From Streptomyces sp. A 4/2 (GTDB taxonomy: Bacteria; Actinomycetota; Actinomycetes; Streptomycetales; Streptomycetaceae), in NCBI RefSeq assembly GCF_940670765.1, contig NZ_CALNVW010000046.1, forward strand, positions 62,001 to 126,000: a stretch of DNA of 64,000 bases, given 5' to 3'. The notes below the pieces were generated by a model. It did no database searches. It was not told where the DNA came from and saw only the letters and a list, made by a program, of their open reading frames with translations. Every line of letters begins with the position of its first letter. Positions within the stretch are counted from its first letter, which is position 1. Position numbers and translations under genes: made by a program. Positions 1 through 7,735 of the stretch are shown here, in pieces.

Positions 1-2
1 TC

Positions 3-482
3 GCGGCGGCCCTCAGACGTGCCGCCGAGCGCGGCATCCGGGGAGTGGTGAGCTTCTCTGACCCGGTGCCCAGGTCACGGCGCACGCCGAGCGGCGAGAT
101 GATCATCTCCAACGGGCATCTCGGCATCGTGTACCAGAGCTGCAACTTCCGGTTCACCGGGCGCGGGACTAAGCGAACGCTCACGCTGCTGCCGGACGGC
201 ACCGTTCTGACGGCTCGGTCCCGGGCCAAGCTGACCAGCCGCGTGCCCGAGCCCGGGGCCGCAGGGGTGGAGAGCCGGCTGGCCGCTCTCGGAGCGCCGC
301 CCCGCACGGCCGGCGAATCCCCGGCCCAGTGGCTGCCGAGGGCCCTGGAGCACCTCGGAGCCCGCTCGATCCGTCACCCCGGCAATTTCCGGTACGTCCT
401 ACCTGTGGGCCGTACGCGGGCCGAGCGGTCGCGCACCGTCATCGCGCTGGAGGCGGCGCCTTACCCGAAGAGCATTGCTTAA
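3..482 (+). CDS. Mom-like DNA-modification protein (partial, 5' end outside window)
   Basis: The reading frame is open from the window edge, so only about the last 159 residues are present. Visible features are an SFSDP segment, then ISNGHLGIVYQSCNF, an FTGRG turn and a C-terminal RHPGNFRYVLP. I know this pattern (ADP..GH.GxxYQAxNW..xG, then RHPGNHRYxF) from the GNAT-fold Mom family. Phage Mu Mom modifies adenine so that phage DNA resists restriction. A protective DNA-modification role here is inferred from family resemblance. The stop codon lies inside the -35 box of the promoter at 475-503, so the next transcription unit starts immediately. Similar proteins of unknown function are common on actinobacterial plasmids and phages. 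Confidence 0.6.
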   Translation, partial: AAALRRAAERGIRGVVSFSDPVPRSRRTPSGEMIISNGHLGIVYQSCNFRFTGRGTKRTLTLLPDGTVLTARSRAKLTSRVPEPGAAGVESRLAALGAPPRTAGESPAQWLPRALEHLGARSIRHPGNFRYVLPVGRTRAERSRTVIALEAAPYPKSIA

Positions 483-503
483 CTCCATGAGTATGAGTAC
501 AGT
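475..503 (+). promoter_or_regulatory. Shared promoter/operator copy P1
   Basis: TTGCTT (475-480), 17-bp spacer, TACAGT (498-503). The spacer begins AACTCCATGAGT, so the palindrome core AACTC-N3-GAGT covers the -35/spacer junction. It reads into the gene at 563. One of ten copies in the window. Confidence 0.8.
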
Positions 504-562
504 TGAGGTCACGGCGGGCGAGGTGCTCCGCCGATCCGGCCCCTTTCGCTTCCAGGAGTGTC

Positions 563-982
563 ATGTCCTACATAGCCGCCACCGCGTCCGCTCTCGCCCC
601 GGGATACCCCGTGAGCTTCCAGGTGTACGGCGACCACCCCGTCCAGGACTACATCGCCGAGGGGACGGTCACCGCGATCAAGCGGATCGCCTTCATGGCG
701 ACCGAGGTGACCTTGGACAACGGCCGCACCTATCAACTGCCCGTCACCCGCCGGGTGCGCGTGTATGCCGCCTTCCTCAAGGCCGGGTACGCGAGGGAGG
801 TGGCGAACTCCGGCCCTTCCGCCGACTGGCTCGCCGACGCGGCGCAGATCTGGACGGAGAGTCTGACCGACCAGCTCAAGGCGCAGCTCAAGTCCAACAC
901 CGAGGCCTTCTTCGCGTCCTACTGGCCCGGGCGGGCCAGGCTCATTGCCGCGCTGCGGGCCGCTCAGCACCGGACTGCTTGA
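563..982 (+). CDS. Hypothetical protein
   Basis: A 139-residue protein of unknown function, first gene behind promoter P1. The ATG at 563 follows a CAGGAGTG ribosome-binding site; an in-frame upstream extension to 503 has no such site. The N-terminal half is beta-rich (VSFQVYG, GTVTAIKRIAF, VTLDNGRTYQLP), possibly a small barrel, and the C-terminal half is helical with alternating Lys/Gln. No signal peptide or membrane segment. Confidence 0.7.
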   Translation: MSYIAATASALAPGYPVSFQVYGDHPVQDYIAEGTVTAIKRIAFMATEVTLDNGRTYQLPVTRRVRVYAAFLKAGYAREVANSGPSADWLADAAQIWTESLTDQLKAQLKSNTEAFFASYWPGRARLIAALRAAQHRTA

Positions 983-1061
983 ACACCGGCGCTCACCAGA
1001 CCCAGAACAGCCGCTGCACGCCTTCCGAGGTAGCAAACCCCACTTGATCAGGAGCCCAACG

Positions 1062-1574
1062 ATGCCCACGCCCCTGCCCGTCACCGAGCGTGCCGCTCAG
1101 GACGCCGTACTCCGCGCCGCCGAAGACGACCTGAAGCGCGCCTTCGGCGCGTTGGTCACCACGTCCAAAGCCCTTCAGCCGGACCTCGGCGCCACGGCCT
1201 CCCGGGACCTTCCGCCGGACCTCGTCGCCGCGTTGCGCGCCGCCTTCCCCGTCACCCGGGGCCCTGCCCACGACGTGTACCCCCAGGTACCGGCCGAGCT
1301 GCGCACGGACCTCCGGGACGCTCTGATCGAGTTCTTCGCGGACCGCCCGGAGCACCCCGTGCCGAGCGCGGTCACGTTCATCGTGACCAACGACTACGAC
1401 GACGGGCCGGCCTGGAACACATACGGCGCGACGCTCCACTACGGCCCCCACGTCACGGTCGAGGCCCCCGACTTCGACCGGACGTTCGTGGCGGACACCC
1501 TGATCGAAATCGCCGACGACGAGAAGCCCTACGGGACGCCGAGCCCCGTCCTCTTCGTCCCGCTGCGCGCCTGA
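1062..1574 (+). CDS. Hypothetical acidic protein
   Basis: A 170-residue protein with no family I recognise. The ATG at 1062 follows AGGAGCCCAACG. The N-terminal two thirds look helical; the last 60 residues contain an acidic stretch (TNDYDDGPAWNTYGATLHYG) and end in a hydrophobic PVLFVPLRA tail. No membrane segment. It lies between two orphan genes in the same direction and probably shares promoter P1. Confidence 0.65.
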   Translation: MPTPLPVTERAAQDAVLRAAEDDLKRAFGALVTTSKALQPDLGATASRDLPPDLVAALRAAFPVTRGPAHDVYPQVPAELRTDLRDALIEFFADRPEHPVPSAVTFIVTNDYDDGPAWNTYGATLHYGPHVTVEAPDFDRTFVADTLIEIADDEKPYGTPSPVLFVPLRA

Positions 1575-1641
1575 CCCCCGCCCAGGAGCGTGTGTGCGTG
1601 AGCACCGCGCGGCCCAGCCGCCACCACATGAGGAGATGACG

Positions 1642-2001
1642 ATGAGTTCGGCACGCAGTCCCCAGGCCCCGGGCGCCTCCGAAAGTCAGCAGACCGTGCG
1701 TGCGCGGGTGAAGGCCCGCCTCCGCAATCCGTACTTCCCCTACAGCTCCCAGGAGGAGCGGGATGCCGTGCACGCGATCGGGAGGAAGGCCGCAGAGAAG
1801 GCAGCCGAGGTACGCGAGAAGCTCGGTCGCGATCCGATCGTCCACTACATCAAGGAGGCGGATCGCCTTCTGGGCCGCACAACATGCTGCCATGTCGGCC
1901 TCAAGGACCTGAACGAACACGACTTCGGTTCGCACCAGCGATGGCGCTGCACGTGTCCGGAGGTCAGCGCGCGGAAGAAGGCGGCCGACCGGCGACCGTA
2001 G
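1642..2001 (+). CDS. Hypothetical protein with His/Cys tail
   Basis: A 119-residue basic protein of unknown function. Two ATGs (1636, 1642) follow GAGGAG; 1642 has the better spacing. The middle is strongly helical and charged (EERDAVHAIGRKAAEKAAEV). The C-terminal part contains CCHVGL, then HQRWRCTCP, a Cys/His arrangement that could bind zinc. A perfect hairpin follows directly at 2002-2040. Confidence 0.65.
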   Translation: MSSARSPQAPGASESQQTVRARVKARLRNPYFPYSSQEERDAVHAIGRKAAEKAAEVREKLGRDPIVHYIKEADRLLGRTTCCHVGLKDLNEHDFGSHQRWRCTCPEVSARKKAADRRP

Positions 2002-2040
2002 CCAGCCCCTCGCCGCCGGCGGCCGACGGCGAGGGGCTGG
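2002..2040 (+). terminator. Hairpin terminator
   Basis: Perfect 14-bp inverted repeat (CCAGCCCCTCGCCG at 2002-2015, complement at 2027-2040) with an 11-nt loop, starting at the base after a stop codon. No U-tract, as usual in Streptomyces. Confidence 0.8.
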
Positions 2041-2126
2041 CGAGGCGAGCCGCCCTAGGGGACGCCGAGCCGCGCCCTTCTCGTGCCGTTGCCCACCCGA
2101 ACCCCATCCGGAAGAAGAAAACGATC

Positions 2127-2666
2127 ATGGATGACCCCAGCGCGAACGCCGAGGGCCGCTACCGCGTCAACCGGCCCTCGGGGGCCTCCGGGCCCAGGTC
2201 GGGCGCCGCCGTGGAGGCGGGCATTCTGCTCACCAGGGCAATGCTGACCAAGGAGCGCATGAGCCCTCTGCTCCCCCTGCTGACCCGAGACGAGCTTTAC
2301 GAACTCGGCAGCTGGCTGCGGGACGCGGCGGGCAGCCGGGTGGAGCAGGAGCTGCTCCAGGTGTTGCGCGCCATGTGCGCCCGCTGCCCTGGCCAGGCCG
2401 GCGGCACGGCGGCCAGCGTCGAGTTCGTAACCAGCTCGGACGACCCCGAGGGCGTGTGCTGGGACGAGGAGACGCTCTGGCTCCAGGCAGTAGACGGCCA
2501 GGAATGGCAGTACGAGGCCCCGGAACAGCCCGACGACTCGGCCACCGAGCTGGACGACAGGTTCCGGAACCTCCTCATGCTCTACGCCCGCCTTGACCGG
2601 CCGAAGCACAACTCGAACCTGACCGTGAACCTCTCCACCGGCACCTTCGAGGTCACGCCCCCGTAG
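2127..2666 (+). CDS. Hypothetical protein
   Basis: A 179-residue protein. The ATG at 2127 follows GGAAGAAG. Residues 30-95 look helical (LLTRDELYELGSWLRDAAG); the remainder is acidic with several aromatic residues and ends in a short beta-like tail (NLTVNLSTGTFEVTPP). No recognised domain. It is bracketed by two strong hairpins, so it may be expressed as a separate unit or by read-through. Confidence 0.65.
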   Translation: MDDPSANAEGRYRVNRPSGASGPRSGAAVEAGILLTRAMLTKERMSPLLPLLTRDELYELGSWLRDAAGSRVEQELLQVLRAMCARCPGQAGGTAASVEFVTSSDDPEGVCWDEETLWLQAVDGQEWQYEAPEQPDDSATELDDRFRNLLMLYARLDRPKHNSNLTVNLSTGTFEVTPP

Positions 2667-2728
2667 CAGGCGCAGAGGCGGCCTTCCCACCTGTGCGACG
2701 CAGAGGGCCGCGAGCCCGTCACCTTCGA

Positions 2729-2767
2729 GCGCCCGGCGCACCAGCACCCGGCTGGTGCGCCGGGCGC
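2729..2767 (+). terminator. Hairpin terminator
   Basis: Perfect 17-bp inverted repeat (2729-2745 with 2751-2767) and a 5-nt loop ACCCG, between the genes at 2127 and 2842. Confidence 0.8.
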
Positions 2768-2841
2768 CGGCAGAGCACTCAATCCCATACCGCCGCGCCG
2801 GCCGAGCCGCGCAGGGCGCCCTCACACGATCGGAACTCAGC

Positions 2842-3129
2842 ATGACCGCACAAGTGGTGGTCTTCATCGCCTCCAAGAACTCGAACACCACCCACCGGCG
2901 GGTGCTCTGGCGGACGAGTGAAGCCGACGCACGCAAGATCTGCTCCGATGAGCGCACCTCGGGCCGGAACCACATGCTCTGCTGGACCGCGCACTCCATC
3001 GACGATCCGGAGGTCAACCGCTACGTGCGCGACAACGGCGCGTACGCGCAGGTGCTGGCCGAGCACGACGTCACGATCCTCCGCTCGTTCGGAGCGCGCC
3101 GGAGGCCGGATCGGCGGCTGGCAGCATGA
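2842..3129 (+). CDS. Hypothetical small protein
   Basis: A 95-residue protein starting MTAQVVVFIASKNSNTTHRR. It has a beta-strand start, a conserved-looking MLCWTAHSIDDPEVNRYVRDNG stretch near residue 50, and a basic C-terminus (RRRPDRR). The stop overlaps the next ATG (ATGA at 3126), so the two genes are translationally coupled. Function unknown. Confidence 0.6.
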   Translation: MTAQVVVFIASKNSNTTHRRVLWRTSEADARKICSDERTSGRNHMLCWTAHSIDDPEVNRYVRDNGAYAQVLAEHDVTILRSFGARRRPDRRLAA

Positions 3130-3476
3130 CGAGGCCCAGGACCACCGCTACCGGCACGCCGGTCCGGTACCGAGCGGACTACAGCGACGCCGAGCGCAGT
3201 TGGCCAATGGAACCGCTCTTCGGTGACCTGGCCACCGCGCAGCGCCGGTGCGAGGAGGAACTGCGTGCGGCCCGCGACGACGGACCCGCGTTGGAGTTCC
3301 GCTGGGAGGCGGACCGGGGATTCCCGCCGGAGAGCTGGCGGATGGAGGTGTGTACGCCCCGGCTCGGCCAGTTCGTGTCCACCGGCTACTGGGTGGCGAT
3401 CGCCGGATCGTCCATGGACAGCACCGCGCCGGCCAGCCACTGTGGGCCGCGCCCTGCGCCCGAGGACGCCGGATGA
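3126..3476 (+). CDS. Hypothetical small protein
   Basis: A 116-residue protein coupled by ATGA to the gene before it and by ATGA to a short reading frame after it. It is rich in Trp, Arg and Glu with a helical centre (LATAQRRCEEELRAARDDG). The form resembles small plasmid proteins that summarise a signal or substrate, but nothing in it points to a reaction. Unknown function. Confidence 0.6.
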   Translation: MTRPRTTATGTPVRYRADYSDAERSWPMEPLFGDLATAQRRCEEELRAARDDGPALEFRWEADRGFPPESWRMEVCTPRLGQFVSTGYWVAIAGSSMDSTAPASHCGPRPAPEDAG

Positions 3477-3655
3477 GCCGACGGCGACCTTCCGGAGGTC
3501 CGTCGGCGGCTGCAGCGCGTACTTCGGCCCACCCCGTCGCCGGCTCAGGGATGCCGCTGCGCACACGGACCCGGAAGACCTGCGGCAGTTCGCCTCCGCA
3601 GCTCGACCGCCCGCTTCGTGTGCACGCCGGACAGGGATGTGGAGTCAACACATGA
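3473..3655 (+). CDS. Possible small basic protein
   Basis: A 60-residue frame starting at an ATGA overlap with the preceding stop and ending seven bases before promoter P2. It is Arg/Ser/Pro-rich without recognisable structure and has no independent ribosome-binding site. The coupling is the only support; it may be non-coding. Confidence 0.25.
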   Translation: MSRRRPSGGPSAAAARTSAHPVAGSGMPLRTRTRKTCGSSPPQLDRPLRVHAGQGCGVNT

Positions 3656-3661
3656 CGAAAG

Positions 3662-3690
3662 TTGCTTAACACTATGAATTGACGTATGGT
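3662..3690 (+). promoter_or_regulatory. Shared promoter/operator copy P2 (ligA)
   Basis: TTGCTT (3662-3667), 17-bp spacer, TATGGT (3685-3690). The palindrome here is AACACTATGAATT, one of two copies with A-C-A-C in the left arm (the other is P10). It lies 131 bp before the ligA start. Confidence 0.8.
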
Positions 3691-3820
3691 TTGAGTGTCG
3701 CCGTTCGATGCGGCCGAACCCCGTGCCTGGCATCCACCTCGCGTCCCGCGACGGCAGCCGGGCAGCACCGCCCCGACGACGGAACGGTCGTCAGCCACCA
3801 CCGGCAAGAAGGACACGAAC

Positions 3821-5890
3821 GTGCCGAACACCTTGGCTCCCATCACCGACGAGGACGCCTACCTCCGCGCCCTGAACCAGGCCCGGAGCGCTGCGGCCGC
3901 GTACCACGGCGGCGGTGACTCGCAGATGGACGACGCGGCCTACGACCGCCTCATCGACGCCATCACCGCCTACGAGCAGAAGCATCCGGACCAGCGCGCG
4001 GCCGACTCGCCCACCACCCTGGTCGCCGCCGGGGCACTGCCCGAAGGATCGGTCGTACACGCAACCCCCATGCTCTCGCTCGACAACGTCTTCGACGCCG
4101 AGGAGCTGGCCCGCTGGGCACAGTCCCTGGGCAAGCGCCTGGGCGGCGTGCCGCGCGGGTTCCACGCGGGTCCGAAGATCGACGGGCTGGCGGTCGCGGC
4201 GCACTACCGCGAGGGCAGGCTCGTCCAGCTCGTCACCCGGGGTACCGGCACCACCGGGGAGGACGTCTCGCACGCCATCGGCACCATCGACGGCCTGCCG
4301 GTCGAGCTGGACACGCCGGTCTCGGTCGAGGTCCGGGGCGAGGTGGTCCTGCTCCAGTCCCGATTCGAGGAGGCGAACCGAATCCGCGTCGCCCACGGAG
4401 AGGACCCCTTCTCCAACCCCCGCAACGCAGCCTCGGGCTCGCTCCGCGCGACCGGCCGGGGCTACACCATCCCCCTCAGCTTCTACGGATACGGGCTTCT
4501 GTCCGCGGCCAACGGCGAGACGGGCCGGCTGATCCGCGAGGAGATGACCCACACCGAGCTGATGAAGGCCCTGGGCAGCCTCGGGGTCCAGACCGTGGAC
4601 GACACCCCGGTCGGCACGCTGACCTCTCCGCTCATCAAGGACATCCAGGCGTACGTCGGGCGGGTCGCCACGCAGCGAGCAGACCTGCCGGTCGGGATCG
4701 ACGGCATCGTCATCAAGGCCGACCACCCGCAGGACCAGGCCGTCGCAGGCTCCGGCTCGCGCGCGCCCCGATGGGCGATCGCGTACAAGTTGCCTTCGCT
4801 GGAGGTGATTTCGACGCTCGCCGCCGTCACGTGGACGACCGGGCGCACGGGCAACATCGCTCCGCGTGGCGAGGTCCTGCCTGTCGAGATCGAGGGCGTG
4901 ACGGTGCAGTTCGCGACCCTCCACAATCCCGGCATGATCGCCCGGTTGGGGCTGCGCATCGGTGACCGCGTCGTAGTCCGCAGGGCCGGCGACGTGATCC
5001 CGCAGATCCTCGCTCCCGTGACATCGGCGCGCACCGGCCAGGAGAAGCCGATCGAGCTGCCCACCGTGTGCCCGGGCTGTGGGGGCGAGATCGACATGAG
5101 TCAGGAGCGTTGGAGGTGCCTGAAGGGCCGCGCGTGCAACCTCCCGGCGTCCATCACCTACGCCGTGCAGCGCGACGTCCTCGACATCCAGGGCATCGGA
5201 CCGAAGATCGTCGCGCAGCTGGTCGCGCAGGAGGCGGTGCAGGATGTAGCTGACCTGTTCACCCTCACCCTCGGGCAGCTCACCGAAGCGACCGGCAGCG
5301 AGAAGACCGCCACCAAGATCCTGGACCGCCTCGCCGCAGCGAAGCAGCAGTCCCTCGCCCGAGTGCTCTGCGCCCTGGGGGTCCGAGGAACCGGGCGCAG
5401 CATGTCCCGCCGGATCGCCGACTTCTTCTTCTCCATGTCCGCCATCCAGGCGGCGTCGGCCGCCGAGCTGCGCCAGGTCGAGGGGATCGGTGCGGAGAAG
5501 TCGGCCTGGGTGATCGCCGAACTGGCGGAACTGGAGCCCGTGATCGCGAAGCTCGCGGCGGCGGGCGTCAACCTCGTCGAGCCTCAGAAGAGCGCCCCGG
5601 CGGCCGACACCTCCGGCTCCGGCCAGGGCGCAGGTGCGGCGCTGCCGCTGGCCGAGATGACGGTCGTGGCGACAGGGACGATGACCGGCCGCCTCGAACG
5701 GCTCTCGCGCAACGACATTCACGAGCTGATCGAGAAGGCGGGAGGCCGGTCCGGCTCCAGCGTCTCGAAGAACACCAGCCTCGTCGTCGCCGGAGACAAG
5801 GCCGGTTCGAAGAGGACGAAGGCAGAGCAGTTGGGAGTGCGAGTCATCGGTCCGGACGAGTTCGCGCAGATGGTCAGCGCTTACCTGTGA
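3821..5890 (+). CDS. ligA: NAD-dependent DNA ligase
   Basis: A 689-residue, apparently complete LigA, which seals nicks in duplex DNA using NAD+. Order of domains: N-terminal Ia domain binding NMN (residues 1-70, with DDAAYDRLIDAI), adenylation domain with the nucleotidyl-lysine motif KIDG near residue 119, OB fold, a four-Cys zinc finger (CPGC near 416, later RCLKGRAC), helix-hairpin-helix repeats around 440-590, and a C-terminal BRCT domain (about 605-689). The GTG at 3821 follows AAGAAGGACACG; the frame extends upstream, but the family N-terminus fits 3821. A host chromosome already has LigA, so this is an accessory copy. It is driven by shared promoter P2 and followed by a hairpin. It may seal the element's DNA after transfer or during replication. 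Confidence 0.95.
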   Translation: MPNTLAPITDEDAYLRALNQARSAAAAYHGGGDSQMDDAAYDRLIDAITAYEQKHPDQRAADSPTTLVAAGALPEGSVVHATPMLSLDNVFDAEELARWAQSLGKRLGGVPRGFHAGPKIDGLAVAAHYREGRLVQLVTRGTGTTGEDVSHAIGTIDGLPVELDTPVSVEVRGEVVLLQSRFEEANRIRVAHGEDPFSNPRNAASGSLRATGRGYTIPLSFYGYGLLSAANGETGRLIREEMTHTELMKALGSLGVQTVDDTPVGTLTSPLIKDIQAYVGRVATQRADLPVGIDGIVIKADHPQDQAVAGSGSRAPRWAIAYKLPSLEVISTLAAVTWTTGRTGNIAPRGEVLPVEIEGVTVQFATLHNPGMIARLGLRIGDRVVVRRAGDVIPQILAPVTSARTGQEKPIELPTVCPGCGGEIDMSQERWRCLKGRACNLPASITYAVQRDVLDIQGIGPKIVAQLVAQEAVQDVADLFTLTLGQLTEATGSEKTATKILDRLAAAKQQSLARVLCALGVRGTGRSMSRRIADFFFSMSAIQAASAAELRQVEGIGAEKSAWVIAELAELEPVIAKLAAAGVNLVEPQKSAPAADTSGSGQGAGAALPLAEMTVVATGTMTGRLERLSRNDIHELIEKAGGRSGSSVSKNTSLVVAGDKAGSKRTKAEQLGVRVIGPDEFAQMVSAYL

Positions 5891-5895
5891 CCGTT

Positions 5896-5928
5896 GGGTT
5901 GGGGCCGGGCCTCGCCCTGCCCCAACCC
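5896..5928 (+). terminator. Hairpin after ligA
   Basis: Perfect 10-bp repeat GGGTTGGGGC (5896-5905) with its complement at 5919-5928, 6 bp after the ligA stop. Confidence 0.7.
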
Positions 5929-5972
5929 GCCGCCCGTGGCATCGGCCGGCCCATTTCCGCAACGGAGGACAC

Positions 5973-6350
5973 GTGAAGAAGAGCTCGATCGGCACCGCCA
6001 GGCATCTGCACCCACCGGGCACCCCCGGTGACCTGTGCCGCTGGCACAACCGCGCGGCGCTCGCCACGACGGTGGCCACCATCGCCCGCCGCCAGGGCCT
6101 GGATGCCGGCGCCGACGACGAGGAGTTCGCGGTGTGTGCGGCGGAAGCCAAGGCGGCGCCCTTGAAGGCGCCCTTGTCGGTGGACACCCTGGCCGCCATC
6201 CGTTCCGCCCTCGGCCCGGCGCTGAGTATCGGCAGTGCGCCGGCGGCTGTTGCGGAGGCGGTGTTCGGGGCGCTGCCGGACCGGCCGATCCGTGTAGTCG
6301 CGGGGGACGGGCAGGAGTTCTTCCTGGTGCCTATCCCCGTCACCCCGTAA
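5973..6350 (+). CDS. Hypothetical protein
   Basis: A 125-residue protein starting at GTG 5973 after an ACGGAGGAC ribosome-binding site. It contains LCRWHNRAAL near residue 22 and an Ala-rich helical middle, and ends with a short strand motif (GQEFFLVPIPVTP). Its TAA stop directly abuts the -35 box of promoter P3. Unknown function. Confidence 0.65.
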   Translation: MKKSSIGTARHLHPPGTPGDLCRWHNRAALATTVATIARRQGLDAGADDEEFAVCAAEAKAAPLKAPLSVDTLAAIRSALGPALSIGSAPAAVAEAVFGALPDRPIRVVAGDGQEFFLVPIPVTP

Positions 6351-6379
6351 TTGCTTAACTCCATGAGTTAGGTTATGGT
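6351..6379 (+). promoter_or_regulatory. Shared promoter/operator copy P3 (AcrVA2-like operon)
   Basis: TTGCTT (6351-6356), 17-bp spacer, TATGGT (6374-6379). Best palindrome of the set: TTAACTCCATGAGTTA, covering the last two -35 bases and most of the spacer. Confidence 0.85.
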
Positions 6380-6448
6380 TATGGCATCTCCGGTGCGAAC
6401 GGGTCACGCACCCGGCGCAGCCCATCGGCTGCCGCACACCGGTTCTTC

Positions 6449-6482
6449 CCCGGGTGGACCGCCTTTCAGCGGTCCACCCGGG
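6449..6482 (+). promoter_or_regulatory. Leader hairpin upstream of AcrVA2-like gene
   Basis: Perfect 14-bp stem (CCCGGGTGGACCGC, 6449-6462, with 6469-6482) and a 6-nt loop, in the transcribed leader between promoter P3 and the start at 6516. It could act as an attenuator or as an mRNA-stabilising stem. Confidence 0.6.
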
Positions 6483-6515
6483 ATACCCCGGCCCGTAGGG
6501 CCCGTAGCCACAGGG

Positions 6516-7661
6516 ATGGCCAGGATGAACCGCCGACACTCCCGCGCGCTCAGGAGCCGCGACATCAGCGAGGTCTTCGTCGAAGAGCTGGCCGCCCGTG
6601 AGAGCGCGCTACGCGGCAACCACCTGTGGCTCGCCCCCAAGCTCGACCAGCTCTCCACCGGGCGGCCGGTCACCCTCGGGCACACCGCGCCGCCCGGCCT
6701 GACGCTCACCAAGCAGGCCGACCTGATCGACCTCGCCAGCCACGTGGGGATCTACCGCATGTGGGCGCGGCGAGGCAGGGTCACCTACGACCTCAACCAG
6801 TACCTGGCCGCCGAGTTGTACCGCTCGACCTCCGAAACGCTGCCCGGCAACATCTTCAGCCAGATCCCGCACATCAATCCGCTCGTCGTCCTGCCCGAGC
6901 CCTGGCCGGTCCGATACAAGGAGTCGGACGGCCTGGTCCGTGGCTTCTACCTCTTCGGCTTCAACCAGACCCCTGAGCAGCAGACCTACACCGACGAGGA
7001 GATCGAAGGGCTCGGCCTGCTCTTCGTGATCGACCTCCTGGACAAGGAGACGTGGGAGGTTCGCGGCCAGACGCACATACGGATGAACATCCCTACCGGG
7101 ATGGAGAAGTTCACCGTGACCCAGGCCGTGGACTTCGCCGCAGCGAGGGCGGAGGCCCACTGGAGCCGGGCCCGGGACAAGGCCGCCGCGTACACCCTGT
7201 TCGAGGAGCTGCTGCGCCCGGCCCTGAGCGTCCTGATCTACCTCTGCTGCGACAACCGGGACTTGGCCGAACCGCCCGTCGTCAAGCCGTCGAAGAAGAA
7301 GCGCCGCGCAGTCCCCAAGAACCGCGACCCGTTCTTCGTCGAGATCGGCTGGCGCGTCGGGCCCGCCTTGCACGCGGCCCGCCGGGCGGCGGGCCGCGTG
7401 CTGGACGGCGACGGCACCCCCTCCGGCGTCCAGCAGGCGCCCCACCAGAGGTGCGGCCACTTCCGCCGGTTCCGGATCGGCAAGGCGCGCCAGGGCCAGA
7501 CCACCCGCTGGGTGATGCCCTACTGGGTCCGCCTGGACCTGCTCCCCGAGGACACCGACCCGATCACCACCGTGGTCCCCGTGGACGAGCAGCGCCACGA
7601 CCCGCTCCGTACGCGGGGGCTGAAGAAGCGCCAGCGCCCGGACACCGCTCTCGCGGCCTGA
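6516..7661 (+). CDS. AcrVA2-like protein (anti-CRISPR family homologue)
   Basis: A 381-residue protein. I compare it from memory with AcrVA2 of Moraxella bovoculi, which triggers loss of cas12a mRNA. Matching segments in the same order: a VGIYRMW / LYGAW-type segment followed by YDLNQYLA; then LPGNIFSQIP (compare PTSIFLNLP); VRGFYLF; a helix ending LIYLCCDNRDL (compare LLWLCVAEPDI); DPFFVEIGWRVG (compare EPFIYQIGERLG); and the C-terminal HQRCGHFRRFRIG...RWVMPYWV (compare HIRRGHWHGYWQG...RWQPAVFV). Order, spacing and total layout agree. Start is either ATG 6516 or ATG 6525. It heads an operon of orphan genes under promoter P3. Activity against Cas12a is not shown by the sequence, and the target in an actinomycete may differ. 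Confidence 0.6.
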   Translation: MARMNRRHSRALRSRDISEVFVEELAARESALRGNHLWLAPKLDQLSTGRPVTLGHTAPPGLTLTKQADLIDLASHVGIYRMWARRGRVTYDLNQYLAAELYRSTSETLPGNIFSQIPHINPLVVLPEPWPVRYKESDGLVRGFYLFGFNQTPEQQTYTDEEIEGLGLLFVIDLLDKETWEVRGQTHIRMNIPTGMEKFTVTQAVDFAAARAEAHWSRARDKAAAYTLFEELLRPALSVLIYLCCDNRDLAEPPVVKPSKKKRRAVPKNRDPFFVEIGWRVGPALHAARRAAGRVLDGDGTPSGVQQAPHQRCGHFRRFRIGKARQGQTTRWVMPYWVRLDLLPEDTDPITTVVPVDEQRHDPLRTRGLKKRQRPDTALAA

Positions 7662-7735
7662 ACCGCCGCCGGGGCGGTGCTGGAGACCGCCACCGCCCCG
7701 GCCCCACCACCCGCTCACACGACAGGAGAATCGCC

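Noticed and set aside
3791-6364. 857-codon open frame on the minus strand
   Set aside because: Opposite to ligA over nearly all its length; its translation is low-complexity Arg/Gly/Ala/Asp sequence typical of antisense of GC-rich genes.
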